Below are positions 36,001 to 44,045 of a DNA stretch of 64,000 nucleotides, in pieces. Where the stretch lies: assembly GCA_050944855.1 (NCBI GenBank), contig JBMNRU010000001.1:223182-287181 (forward strand). Direction: 5' to 3'. Each line of letters starts with the position of its first letter. Within the stretch, counting starts at the first letter, position 1. Position numbers and translations under genes: made by a program. The notes under the pieces were generated by a model. It was not told the DNA's origin and did no database searches. It worked only from the letters and a program-made list of their open reading frames with translations. Source of the stretch: Lactonifactor sp050944855 (GTDB lineage: Bacteria; Bacillota; Clostridia; Lachnospirales; Lachnospiraceae).

Positions 36001-36347
36001 GGGCTTGTACTGGTTTCGACGGGGGTTTTGAAGTTGCGGAAGCCATTCGCAGACTCCGGCACTGCGTCATCAAGCTGGAACTTAAATTTAAACGCAGACG
36101 AAAACGTAGCGTTAGCTGCCTAATTGCAGCTCGTCAGCCCCGATGCACTCACACGTTGGGAATCTGGCGTCGACTATGTGAGAAACGACGCATACAAAGC
36201 TTTGCGTATGTGGGCGTAATATGAAGCTACTGAAGTAGTAAGCCTGTCATTAGGCGTGCTATAGAGGGAATGTCAGTATAATGACTGTAATGGGAGATGC
36301 TGCAAGGGATAAGCTTTCGGACAGGGGTTCGATTCCCCTCAGGTCCA
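36001..36347 (+). ncRNA. ssrA: tmRNA (transfer-messenger RNA)
   Basis: The 5' end GGGCTTGTACTGGTTTCGAC is the family hallmark, and GGGCTTG pairs with CAGGTCC (36340-36346) as the acceptor stem. The T-arm is near 36325-36340 (GGGG TTCGATT CCCC). The tag reading frame begins at GCA (about 36089) and encodes A-D-E-N-V-A-L-A-A before a TAA, similar to other clostridial tags ending LAA. The RNA rescues stalled ribosomes together with SmpB, whose gene is not adjacent. The discriminator A is followed by CTA, so the CCA end is not encoded. Confidence 0.97.
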
Positions 36348-36404
36348 CTAAAAAATTCAGTCCGTTCGATGTGGGTTCGGGATATATTGAATTTGGAGAA
36401 TCTG

Positions 36405-36454
36405 AAATAGAGACTTTTCCTCCACCAACATGGGCAGAGGAAAAGTCTCTATTT
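36405..36454. terminator. Long perfect hairpin after tmRNA, probable terminator
   Basis: AAATAGAGACTTTTCCTC is perfectly matched by GAGGAAAAGTCTCTATTT with a 14-base loop. It lies about 57 bp past the tmRNA and before the K+ channel gene, which is convergent. The trailing T run is short (ATTTGTAATTT). Confidence 0.75.
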
Positions 36455-36512
36455 GTAATTTATATGCCACATAAATTTGATTTTAAGTCAAAAATGAGGA
36501 ATCTCATACAGA

Positions 36513-37241
36513 TTATATTTCCTCTTCCTCTTCTTTCCTATTGCGAATTTCAGACATATACCCCGCTGTAATAACACCGGAGGGCAGCGCAATAATCGCA
36601 ATTCCCAAAATGGACGATAACATTGTGACCAATCTTCCAATCACAGTTACCGGATATATGTCCCCGTATCCAACCGTCGTAAGAGATACCGTTGCCCAAT
36701 AGACTGCGTCAAAAAAAGTATGGAAGGAATCCGGTTCCACATTATAGATAATGAGCGCAGAAATTAAAATATAAGCAACCGCCAATGAAACAACTGCGCT
36801 TAAAATCTGCTTTTGCTTTCTAAACACATTGCCAATAATCTCAAAACTCTTTGAATATCTTACAAATTTAAATATGCGCAGCACTTTGAATGTACGCAGC
36901 AGTCTAAATAGCCTGAACAGTTTAAAACTATTATTCAGCATGGTTAAAGATGGCAGAATTGACAAAAAATCGATGATTGCCATGGGCGTAAACGGATAAA
37001 GGAAGAAGGAACTGATTGATTTTTTTAGCTTCAAATCCGCGGTCATAAGACGCAGGATATAGTCAATGATAAAAATGGAAACACTAATATATTCAAACCA
37101 TTCAAATAAAGTATTTGATGTTTTGAAAGCGAGTGGAAGAATGCTCACAAGGATCAACCCCATCATGATAAAATCATAAACCTTGCTTAACTTATTACCA
37201 TTCTCCGATGGTTCTATAATATCAAAAATAAATTTCCGCAT
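36513..37241 (-). CDS. Voltage-gated potassium channel
   Basis: A 242-residue six-helix channel of the Kv/KvAP type. The S4 helix carries spaced arginines in FRLFRLLRTFKVLRIFKF, and the pore loop has SLTTVGYGDIYPV, the K+ selectivity filter. S1-S4 occupy about residues 20-140 and S5-S6 the rest. A short charged C-terminus (RNRKEEEEE) lacks RCK or cyclic-nucleotide domains. It is convergent with tmRNA. The ATG at 37241 is the only sensible start. Confidence 0.92.
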   Translation of the reverse strand: MRKFIFDIIEPSENGNKLSKVYDFIMMGLILVSILPLAFKTSNTLFEWFEYISVSIFIIDYILRLMTADLKLKKSISSFFLYPFTPMAIIDFLSILPSLTMLNNSFKLFRLFRLLRTFKVLRIFKFVRYSKSFEIIGNVFRKQKQILSAVVSLAVAYILISALIIYNVEPDSFHTFFDAVYWATVSLTTVGYGDIYPVTVIGRLVTMLSSILGIAIIALPSGVITAGYMSEIRNRKEEEEEI

Positions 37242-37344
37242 ATGATATCTCCCAAACGACTAAAATAACTACGCAACCCAATCTACAATTATTGTACTGA
37301 AAGATGGTATAATAGTCAATGTTCCGACTCAAACAGAAAAAGGC

Positions 37345-37376
37345 GAAAAAAAGAGAGAAGCCTAAAACTTCCCTCT
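37345..37376 (-). terminator. Intrinsic terminator of the carboxyltransferase operon
   Basis: On the minus strand AGAGGGAAG pairs with CTTCTCTCT (one G-U) around a seven-base loop and is followed by TTTTTTT, 18 bp after the oadA-like stop. Confidence 0.85.
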
Positions 37377-37393
37377 TTCTGTCACTTGATTTC

Positions 37394-38806
37394 TTATACC
37401 GGATATGCCTTATTCTCAGTATCTGCTACTGTAGCATCCATTTTCGTCTGCTGTGCTTCTCTGTATTTGAAAAACTCTGTAGCTACCTGTGGGAATAACG
37501 CATAGGTTAATACGTCTTCATCCTGCTGTGAGTACTGTGCCATCTCACTTCTTAACGTATCCAACTCATTTGGAATCAGATCAGCCGGACGGCATGTGAG
37601 CGGTTCCTTATCTCCAATACACTTTTTCTGTACTTCCGGGTTAAATGGCTTTACAGTCTGTCCGTACTCACCGGAAAGAATGGCTTTTGTCTCTTTGGTA
37701 ACCATTTTATACCGTTCACCCATTAAAACATTGAATACGGCCTGTGTACCAACGATCTGAGAAGAAGGTGTAACCAGAGGACACTCACCTAAATCTTTAC
37801 GTACCCTCGGCACTTCTTCTAATACTTCATAGTACTTGTCTTCTGCATGCTGTTCTTTCAGCTGAGAAGTCAGGTTAGAAAGCATACCGCCCGGTACCTG
37901 ATACAGCAAAGTCTTAATGTTAACGCCCAGGTTCTTCGGATTCAGCAGACCTGTTTCCAGTGCCTCATCACGGATCGGACGGAAGTAATCAGCGATTTCA
38001 GCCAGCAGATTCTGGTCAAATCCGGTATCATACGGTGTACCCTTGAAAGTTTCTACCATAACCTCTGTTGCAGGCTGGGAAGTACCCAGGGCAAATGGAG
38101 ACATAGCGGTATCAATCACATCTACTCCTGCTTCTACTGCTTTCAAATATGTCATAGAAGCCACGCCGGAAGTATAATGTGTATGCAGCTGAATCGGCAG
38201 ATCCACTGCTTCTTTTAAGGCTCCGATCAGTTCTGTTGCCTGATATGGCAGTAATAAACCGGCCATATCTTTGATACAGATAGAATTTGCACCCATATCC
38301 TCGATACGTTTTGCAATATCTACCCAATACTCAATAGTGTACGCATCTCCCAAAGTATAGGAAAGCGCTACCTGTGCTTCTGCATGTTCCTTATTTGCAG
38401 CGGTAACTGCAGTCTGCAGATTGCGCAGGTCATTTAAACAGTCAAAAATACGAATGATGTCAATTCCGTTTGCAACAGATTTCTGTACGAAATACTCTAC
38501 CACATCATCTGCATAAGGACGGTATCCCAAGATATTCTGTCCGCGGAATAACATCTGCAGTTTTGTATGTTTAAATCCGTCACGGAATTTACGAAGTCTC
38601 TCCCATGGATCTTCTTTTAAGAAACGAAGGGATGCGTCAAAGGTAGCTCCACCCCAACATTCTACGGAATGATAACCTACTTTATCCATTTTCTCTACGA
38701 TTGGCAGCATCTGCTCTGTTGTCATTCTGGTGGCAATCAGGGACTGATGTGCGTCACGCAAGATCGTCTCAGTGATTTTAATTGGTCTTTTTTCGATTTC
38801 AGACAT
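37394..38806 (-). CDS. Oxaloacetate decarboxylase alpha / transcarboxylase 5S-type carboxyltransferase without biotin domain
   Basis: A 470-residue pyruvate/oxaloacetate carboxyltransferase with a TIM-barrel fold. Visible are ITETILRDAHQSLIATRMTT at the N-terminus, ICIKDMAGLL with the carbamylated-Lys region, and LHTHYTSGVASM with the metal-binding His pair. A full OadA is about 590 residues and ends in a biotin domain; this protein stops after the post-barrel helical domain, like the 5S subunit of transcarboxylase or PycB-type proteins. It would act with the separate biotin carrier at 40019. The ATG at 38806 follows GGAGGTAAGATT. It is the last gene of the five-gene operon. Confidence 0.92.
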   Translation of the reverse strand: MSEIEKRPIKITETILRDAHQSLIATRMTTEQMLPIVEKMDKVGYHSVECWGGATFDASLRFLKEDPWERLRKFRDGFKHTKLQMLFRGQNILGYRPYADDVVEYFVQKSVANGIDIIRIFDCLNDLRNLQTAVTAANKEHAEAQVALSYTLGDAYTIEYWVDIAKRIEDMGANSICIKDMAGLLLPYQATELIGALKEAVDLPIQLHTHYTSGVASMTYLKAVEAGVDVIDTAMSPFALGTSQPATEVMVETFKGTPYDTGFDQNLLAEIADYFRPIRDEALETGLLNPKNLGVNIKTLLYQVPGGMLSNLTSQLKEQHAEDKYYEVLEEVPRVRKDLGECPLVTPSSQIVGTQAVFNVLMGERYKMVTKETKAILSGEYGQTVKPFNPEVQKKCIGDKEPLTCRPADLIPNELDTLRSEMAQYSQQDEDVLTYALFPQVATEFFKYREAQQTKMDATVADTENKAYPV

Positions 38807-38831
38807 AATCTTACCTCCATTAGTACTTGTT

Positions 38832-39980
38832 TTATACACCGAAGATTGCCATGAATGTACCGGCTGCTACTGCAGTACCGATAACACCGGCTACGTTTGG
38901 ACCCATGGCATGCATCAACAGGAAGTTAGTCGGATCGGCTTCCGCGCCTACCTTCTGCGATACACGTGCTGCCATAGGAACGGCTGACACACCGGCAGAA
39001 CCGATCAACGGGTTGATCTTGCCTCCGGTCAGTTTACACATAATCTTTCCGAGAATTACACCGCCGGCCGTACCGAATGCAAACGCGATCAGACCCAGTG
39101 CAACAATTTTTAAAGTATCCAGATTCAGGAATGCTTCAGCGCTGGTAGATGCACCTACGGAAGTACCCAGTAAGATAACTACAATATACATTAATGCGTT
39201 GGATGCTGTTTCCATTAACTGTTTTACAACACCGCTTTCACGGAACAGGTTACCTAACATCAGCATACCTACAAGCGGAGCTGTCGTAGGAAGAATCATA
39301 CAAACTACGATTGTGATAATAATCGGGAATAAGATTTTTTCCAATTTGGATACAGGACGAAGCTGTTCCATTTTGATTTTTCTTTCTTCCTCGGTTGTCA
39401 ATAATTTCATGATCGGCGGCTGAATGATCGGAACCAGAGACATATAAGAATATGCCGCCACCGCAATTGGTCCCATCAGTGTTGTCTGTCCTAATTTACC
39501 TGCAAGGAAAATAGAGGTCGGGCCGTCGGCACCACCGATAATAGAGATCGCTGCGGCAGCTTTTCCATTGAATCCCATAAAAATTGCCAGGAAATAAGCG
39601 GCATAGATACCCAGCTGAGCTGCGGCACCTAAAAGGAAACTTTTGGGGTTGGCGATCAGCGGACCAAAATCGGTCATGGCGCCAACGCCCAAAAAGATCA
39701 GTGAAGGAAGAACACTCCACTCATCCAGAATATAGAAAATATGCAGAAGTCCAGCCACGCCGGTGGAAGACTCTTCCGCACTGGCAAAAATATCCGGATA
39801 AATATTAACCAAAAGCATACCGAAGGCGATCGGCACTAACAATAACGGCTCAAATCCATGACGAATTGCCAGATATAGGAATACGCACGCAACTACAATC
39901 ATGACATAGTTTCCCCATGTCAGATTCAAGAACGCAGTCTGTCCCAGCAGGTTGAACAAAGTTTCTGTAATGTAAGACAT
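38832..39980 (-). CDS. Sodium-translocating decarboxylase beta subunit (OadB/GcdB/MmdB)
   Basis: A 382-residue integral membrane protein that decarboxylates carboxybiotin and exports Na+. Visible family motifs are SIIGGADGPTSIFLAGKL, which has the functional Asp of the beta subunit, TAPLVGMLMLGNLFRE, and the C-terminal AMGPNVAGVIGTAVAAG. About nine membrane segments are predicted. The ATG is preceded by GGAGGTAATGAA. It lies between the biotin carrier and the OadA-like gene. Confidence 0.95.
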   Translation of the reverse strand: MSYITETLFNLLGQTAFLNLTWGNYVMIVVACVFLYLAIRHGFEPLLLVPIAFGMLLVNIYPDIFASAEESSTGVAGLLHIFYILDEWSVLPSLIFLGVGAMTDFGPLIANPKSFLLGAAAQLGIYAAYFLAIFMGFNGKAAAAISIIGGADGPTSIFLAGKLGQTTLMGPIAVAAYSYMSLVPIIQPPIMKLLTTEEERKIKMEQLRPVSKLEKILFPIIITIVVCMILPTTAPLVGMLMLGNLFRESGVVKQLMETASNALMYIVVILLGTSVGASTSAEAFLNLDTLKIVALGLIAFAFGTAGGVILGKIMCKLTGGKINPLIGSAGVSAVPMAARVSQKVGAEADPTNFLLMHAMGPNVAGVIGTAVAAGTFMAIFGV

Positions 39981-40018
39981 TTCATTACCTCCTATCTATT
40001 CGTTCAACAGTTGTTATT

Positions 40019-40387
40019 CTAGTTCATAGTTGCTAAAGAGTCCCCATTTTCAACTGCATCGCCAACAGATACATCAATACTTGCAATTGTTCCGTCCTGC
40101 GGAGCAACAACCGGAATCTCCATTTTCATTGCTTCTAAGATAACGATCGTGTCACCGCTTTTAACTGCCTGTCCTACACTTGCTTCTACTTTAAATACTT
40201 TACCCGGTACGGACGCTGTTACGGCTACTGCCCCTGCATTTCCAGCCGGTTTTGCTGCCGGAGCCGGAGCTGCTTTCGGAGCTGCCTTTGGTGCTGCTGC
40301 CGGTGCAGACGGCGCCGCACTTCCTGTACCTTCTTCTACTGTTACGTTGTATACGGTTCCGTTAACGGTAATTGTATAATTTTTCAT
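40019..40387 (-). CDS. Biotin carboxyl carrier protein (decarboxylase gamma/1.3S type)
   Basis: A 122-residue biotin carrier: N-terminal MKNYTITVNGTVYNVTVEEG, a flexible Ala/Pro/Lys linker (about 28-50), then a biotinyl domain. VILEAMKMEIPVV has the target Lys. It would carry carboxyl groups between the two carboxyltransferases and OadB. I chose the ATG at 40387 (GGAGGAATAATTGAG upstream) instead of 40438, which would put the site inside the gene. Confidence 0.93.
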   Translation of the reverse strand: MKNYTITVNGTVYNVTVEEGTGSAAPSAPAAAPKAAPKAAPAPAAKPAGNAGAVAVTASVPGKVFKVEASVGQAVKSGDTIVILEAMKMEIPVVAPQDGTIASIDVSVGDAVENGDSLATMN

Positions 40388-40428
40388 CTCAATTATTCCT
40401 CCTGTGATTGTCCCTATACCGGACATAC

Positions 40429-41154
40429 TTATTTCCAACTTCTTCTTTTTGCTTTTTTAATAGAACGAACAACAAAACTGTCTGTGGATGTATTTTCTGC
40501 CGCAGCGATAGCTGCTGCAATAACCGCAACCAGTTCGGTATCATCCGCCAGTTCCTCTTCTTCTACAACAGGCGCTGCCTTTGGTGCTGCTGCCGGCTGC
40601 GGAGCTGTTTTCTTCTTCCCGTCAACCTGCGGGATAAATCGGAACAGAGAAATCAAAAAGCTTAAAAAGATCAATACCAAAAATACAATGCCGATACCCA
40701 TCAGTGTATTCATGCCTGCTCTCTGCATCGTTACACTCATTGGATAGCTTACATCAACTGAAATACTTGTAGGCGTATAGTATTTATCATAAATCACAGT
40801 AAAATCAGCATCATAAATACTAAACTCTGCCGGCACAACCACAACAATTTCCTTGCCATCGTATTCTACGGTGGCGTCTGCCGTTGTCACAAATGCACCC
40901 ACTTCTTCTCTTGCCAAATCCCATGCTTCCATTGCCATCACTTCGAACTCTGTCTGAGATTCTTTAAATGCAGCAATTTCTTCATCAGAAAGATTCACAA
41001 TTGTCGCGACTAAAGACTCCGTAGACGATACAATCTGAGATTCGATCTGCGGATCCAGGGCAGGAGCCTCTTCACTGCTGCCGCATGCTGTCAAAGCAAG
41101 CATACAGGAAAGTGCAAGAAGCACACCCAATAACTTTTTCCATATCTGCTTCAT
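40429..41154 (-). CDS. OadG-family membrane subunit with extra N-terminal lipoprotein domain
   Basis: A 241-residue protein in three parts. Residues 1-24 are a lipoprotein signal with lipobox LTAC. Residues about 25-145 form an extracytoplasmic domain of unknown fold (DUF3887-like at most). A transmembrane helix (TLMGIGIVFLVLIFLSFLI) then leads to a Lys/Pro/Ala-rich cytoplasmic tail that ends in SFVVRSIKKAKRRSW, the OadG/MmdD-type C-terminus. Classic OadG is about 80-120 residues and begins at the helix. The ATG at 41154 follows GAGGTGACACGT. Confidence 0.82.
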   Translation of the reverse strand: MKQIWKKLLGVLLALSCMLALTACGSSEEAPALDPQIESQIVSSTESLVATIVNLSDEEIAAFKESQTEFEVMAMEAWDLAREEVGAFVTTADATVEYDGKEIVVVVPAEFSIYDADFTVIYDKYYTPTSISVDVSYPMSVTMQRAGMNTLMGIGIVFLVLIFLSFLISLFRFIPQVDGKKKTAPQPAAAPKAAPVVEEEELADDTELVAVIAAAIAAAENTSTDSFVVRSIKKAKRRSWK

Positions 41155-41168
41155 ACGTGTCACCTCAC

Positions 41169-42605
41169 TTAGACTGTACCATGCTTTTTGCTGGGACGGT
41201 CTTCTCTTTTTGTGAATAACATTTCAAAAGCACCAATCACATATTTTCTTGTATCTTCTGCTTCGATAATCGTATCTACATATCCTCTTCTTGCAGCAGA
41301 CACAGCGCTGGACTGCAAAGCTGCATACTCGGCTGCTTTTTCATTTAACGTAACGGCATCTGCACCATCGTACATAATCTTAGCTGCCAGTTTCGCATCC
41401 ATCATACCGATCTGTGCCGTTGGCCATGCAAATACCATATCCGCACCGGTTGCCTTACTGTTCATAACCAGATAAGCACTTCCGAATGCTTCCCCGATCA
41501 CAACATTTACTTTCGGCACACTTGCATTTGTGTACGTATAAGTAAGTTTAGCCGCAGCTTTTGCAATATTTGCTTCTGAACATTTTGTTGCTTTAAAACC
41601 ATTCGCATTTGTTAAGGTAAGAACCGGAATATTAAAGGCATCACAGAAATTCACAAATTCAGCAGCCTTTTTGCATCCTCTTGCAGACAGACCACTGTCA
41701 TAGGTTTCCGTCTTTTCTCCCTGTTCATTATATACTTCTCTTCTGTTCGCTACACAACCTACCGTAGTTCCGTTCAAACGGATAAAACCGGTCACCATCT
41801 CTTTTGCATAACCAGCCTTCGTCTCAAAGAAAAGATTCTGATCTGCAATCTGAGAAAGAGCAATTGAGGTATCGCCAACACAATTTGCCAAATCCGTACA
41901 TACGCGGTTCAGGTCATCGGTACATTCTTCATAAGACATATCATCTTCATTATTTGCCGGAAGCATACATACTAATGCTCTCATCTGGGCCAGGATGTCA
42001 GCTTCGCTTCCAACAACATCTACTAAACCAGCTTCTTCACTCTGGAACTTTGCACTGGAGGTATCACATTTAGAAATCTCATTTCCTGCAAGTGCGTTCG
42101 GAGAATTTACAAATAATTTTGCTTTTTTCTCTTCCATAAACGTAAAATCGGTCAATGCAGGCACCATGGCCAGACCGCCGCCGCAAGTTCCAAAAATACC
42201 TGTAATCTGAGGAATCACACCGGATGCCATCGTCTGCTTCATATAAATTTCCCCAAAAGCATGCAATGCATCCGTAGCTTCCTGCAATCTTAAACCTGCA
42301 CAATCAATCAAACCGATCACAGGCGCACCTGTTTTCATAGCCAGATCATACAGAGAAACAATTTTTTTCGCATGCATTTCACCGATCGTACCATTTAGTA
42401 CAGATGCGTCCTGACTGTATACGTATACGAGATTGCCATCGATCACGCCGTAGCCAGTAATAACACCATCTGCCGGTGCTGCCTTTTCAGATAAGTTAAA
42501 ATCTGTGTTTCTTGCTGTCACTAAGCCACCGATTTCAACAAAACTGTTTTCGTCAAGCAAAGAAGCGATTCTTTGACTTGCAACGCTTTGTGCTGTATTA
42601 CTCAT
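41169..42605 (-). CDS. Acyl-CoA carboxyltransferase (MmdA/12S-type)
   Basis: A 478-residue carboxyl transferase of the acyl-CoA decarboxylase/transcarboxylase 12S group. Both crotonase-fold halves are present. GIFGTCGGGLAMVPALTDF is the first-half oxyanion region. GEAFGSAYLVMNSKATGADM with FAWPTAQIGMM is the second. Related subunits use methylmalonyl-CoA, malonyl-CoA or glutaconyl-CoA; the substrate cannot be read here. It is slightly shorter than typical MmdA. The ATG follows GGAGGGCTGAATA. It is the first gene of the operon, behind a good promoter. Confidence 0.92.
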   Translation of the reverse strand: MSNTAQSVASQRIASLLDENSFVEIGGLVTARNTDFNLSEKAAPADGVITGYGVIDGNLVYVYSQDASVLNGTIGEMHAKKIVSLYDLAMKTGAPVIGLIDCAGLRLQEATDALHAFGEIYMKQTMASGVIPQITGIFGTCGGGLAMVPALTDFTFMEEKKAKLFVNSPNALAGNEISKCDTSSAKFQSEEAGLVDVVGSEADILAQMRALVCMLPANNEDDMSYEECTDDLNRVCTDLANCVGDTSIALSQIADQNLFFETKAGYAKEMVTGFIRLNGTTVGCVANRREVYNEQGEKTETYDSGLSARGCKKAAEFVNFCDAFNIPVLTLTNANGFKATKCSEANIAKAAAKLTYTYTNASVPKVNVVIGEAFGSAYLVMNSKATGADMVFAWPTAQIGMMDAKLAAKIMYDGADAVTLNEKAAEYAALQSSAVSAARRGYVDTIIEAEDTRKYVIGAFEMLFTKREDRPSKKHGTV

Positions 42606-42657
42606 TATTCAGCCCTCCATCTTTGTATTAATTTGAAAACAATTTCTGCCGAGTCTA

Positions 42658-42686
42658 ATTGTAACCCGTTTACAGAATATTTTCAA
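42658..42686 (-). promoter_or_regulatory. Sigma-A promoter of the carboxyltransferase operon
   Basis: On the minus strand TTGAAA (42681-42686), 17 bp, TACAAT (42658-42663), about 50 bp before the ATG. An imperfect palindrome, ATATTCTTAA with TTAAGGAATAT (42718-42742), lies about 32 bp upstream of the -35 and could be a regulator site. Confidence 0.75.
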
Positions 42687-42807
42687 CTCTATTTTGCCCA
42701 AAAACCAAAAGTTTGTCATATTCTTAACATTTTAAGGAATATTCTTATCTCACTCTGTACAGTATGACAAAAACGCCGCGGCAGCAGCCTTTTTATAAAA
42801 TAAAAAT

Positions 42808-42847
42808 ACATTGGCAAAACAGATATTCACACCTATTTTACCAATGT
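42808..42847 (-). terminator. Intrinsic terminator after the DnaJ/DUF5685/membrane gene cluster
   Basis: On the minus strand ACATTGGTAAAA pairs with TTTTGCCAATGT (one G-U) around a 16-base loop, followed by ATTTTTATTTT. It is 26 bp past the stop of the gene at 42874. Confidence 0.88.
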
Positions 42848-42873
42848 CTGCAACATTCCATTCTCTTTATTGC

Positions 42874-43416
42874 CTAGAATTCCTGTATAAATCTATGCCT
42901 AACTTTGCCCCACAGTTTTGCCTGGACGTAATCATAGGCTTTGTCATATACCAAAAGTCCTATCTGACCAGCCCCAATCAGGAGTATCTTTGTCATCACA
43001 AACAATTCTCCTGCGAAAATTAATTTGGGAAACAGGAAAACGATCGGAAGGTATATCAGATTAAAAATTACGTATTTTGCTGTCCAGAAAATGCCCATGC
43101 GTCCTGCATATCCTCCGGACATACGTCCCAGCGCTCTCCACAGAATCTCCGTCATAAGAATATAAAATCCCATAACACTGTAAGAGAATACATAGAACTT
43201 ATTCGGTGCCAGAAGCACTCCCAGCAGCACGCCTGCTATATAAAAGGCCGCTCCTGTCTTCACTCCCATTTCACGGATCATAATCCCGACAAAATAAGAA
43301 GCCGCGGCAAGCAGAAACAACGTATTTGTCTCAATCACACTGCCGAGATACATAAACACAACCGTGATTGCCAACAGCATTCCGCTGAAAGCCATTTTTT
43401 TCGCATTTACATGCAT
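42874..43416 (-). CDS. Six-helix integral membrane protein, unknown
   Basis: A 180-residue protein that is almost entirely hydrophobic with five or six membrane segments (MAFSGMLLAITVVFMYLGS, LFLLAAASYFVGIMI, AAFYIAGVLLGVLLA and others). It resembles ECF-transporter substrate subunits in length and helix pattern, but I see no specific motif, so that is weak. It overlaps the end of the DnaJ gene by 10 bp. The start is uncertain: ATG at 43416 has GGAGG 12 bases upstream, and a TTG at 43422 has better spacing. It is the last gene of the DUF5685-DnaJ cluster. Confidence 0.75.
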   Translation of the reverse strand: MHVNAKKMAFSGMLLAITVVFMYLGSVIETNTLFLLAAASYFVGIMIREMGVKTGAAFYIAGVLLGVLLAPNKFYVFSYSVMGFYILMTEILWRALGRMSGGYAGRMGIFWTAKYVIFNLIYLPIVFLFPKLIFAGELFVMTKILLIGAGQIGLLVYDKAYDYVQAKLWGKVRHRFIQEF

Positions 43417-44045
43417 GAACAAAGATCGCCTCCCATACATTCACAAAGGGAATCCGCACACCATAAATCACAGCACATATTTCCTGTACCGCAGGAAGAA
43501 GAACCCTGCCCATATCCGCCACCATACGGACGGCTCTGATAACGCTGGCTGTTCCACTCTAATTGATTAAAAAGCTGACGATACTGTACATTATTCGGTT
43601 CCATATTCACAGCGGTTGCCGCATGCTCTCTGGCTACTGCCAGGTTTCCAAGGCTGGCATTTGCCGCCGCACTCAAATAGTACCACTGAGAAGAACGGTT
43701 GGACATACGATTCAGGGTATAAACCGCATCCTGAAAACGCCGGCTGTTGATCATCGCGTATACTTCCTGAAGCTGCGGGTCCTGCCCTCCGTTATACGTA
43801 TTCTGATAATTCTGCTGACCTGCGCGGTAATCCCGACTCCATCCGCCGCCCTGTTCGCGTTCGCGCATGATCGTATCATACGCTTCCTGCACTTCTTTGA
43901 ATTTTTCCTCCGCCAGATCTGCCAGCGGATTATTTACATTCACATCAGGGTGGTACTTCCGGGAAAGATTACGATATGCCTTTTTTATTTCATCATCTGA
44001 GGCACTGGGCGAAACTCCCAGTACATCATAAGGATTTTTTGTCAT
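43407..44045 (-). CDS. DnaJ-domain protein with Cys-rich C-terminal tail
   Basis: A 212-residue protein. The J-domain occupies residues 4-70, with the HPD motif at 32-34, so it should stimulate a DnaK-type ATPase. Next come helices of the TPR type (YAMINSRRFQDAVYTLNRM to NNVQYRQLFNQLEW), then a Gly/Tyr/Gln linker and a tail with eight cysteines in 28 residues (CGTGNMCCDLWC, then CECMGGDLCSCM). Related DnaJ proteins of Lachnospiraceae have the same Cys-rich end, so this is probably a real feature. The tail could bind metal or be lipidated or disulfide-bonded. It overlaps DUF5685 upstream and the membrane gene downstream. Confidence 0.88.
   Translation of the reverse strand: MTKNPYDVLGVSPSASDDEIKKAYRNLSRKYHPDVNVNNPLADLAEEKFKEVQEAYDTIMREREQGGGWSRDYRAGQQNYQNTYNGGQDPQLQEVYAMINSRRFQDAVYTLNRMSNRSSQWYYLSAAANASLGNLAVAREHAATAVNMEPNNVQYRQLFNQLEWNSQRYQSRPYGGGYGQGSSSCGTGNMCCDLWCADSLCECMGGDLCSCM

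Noticed and set aside
35976..36571. Frames within and after the tmRNA on the plus strand
   Set aside because: The sequence is a structured RNA and the frames are its by-product.
40149..40379. 76-codon Ala-rich plus-strand frame
   Set aside because: Antisense of the Ala/Pro linker of the biotin carrier.
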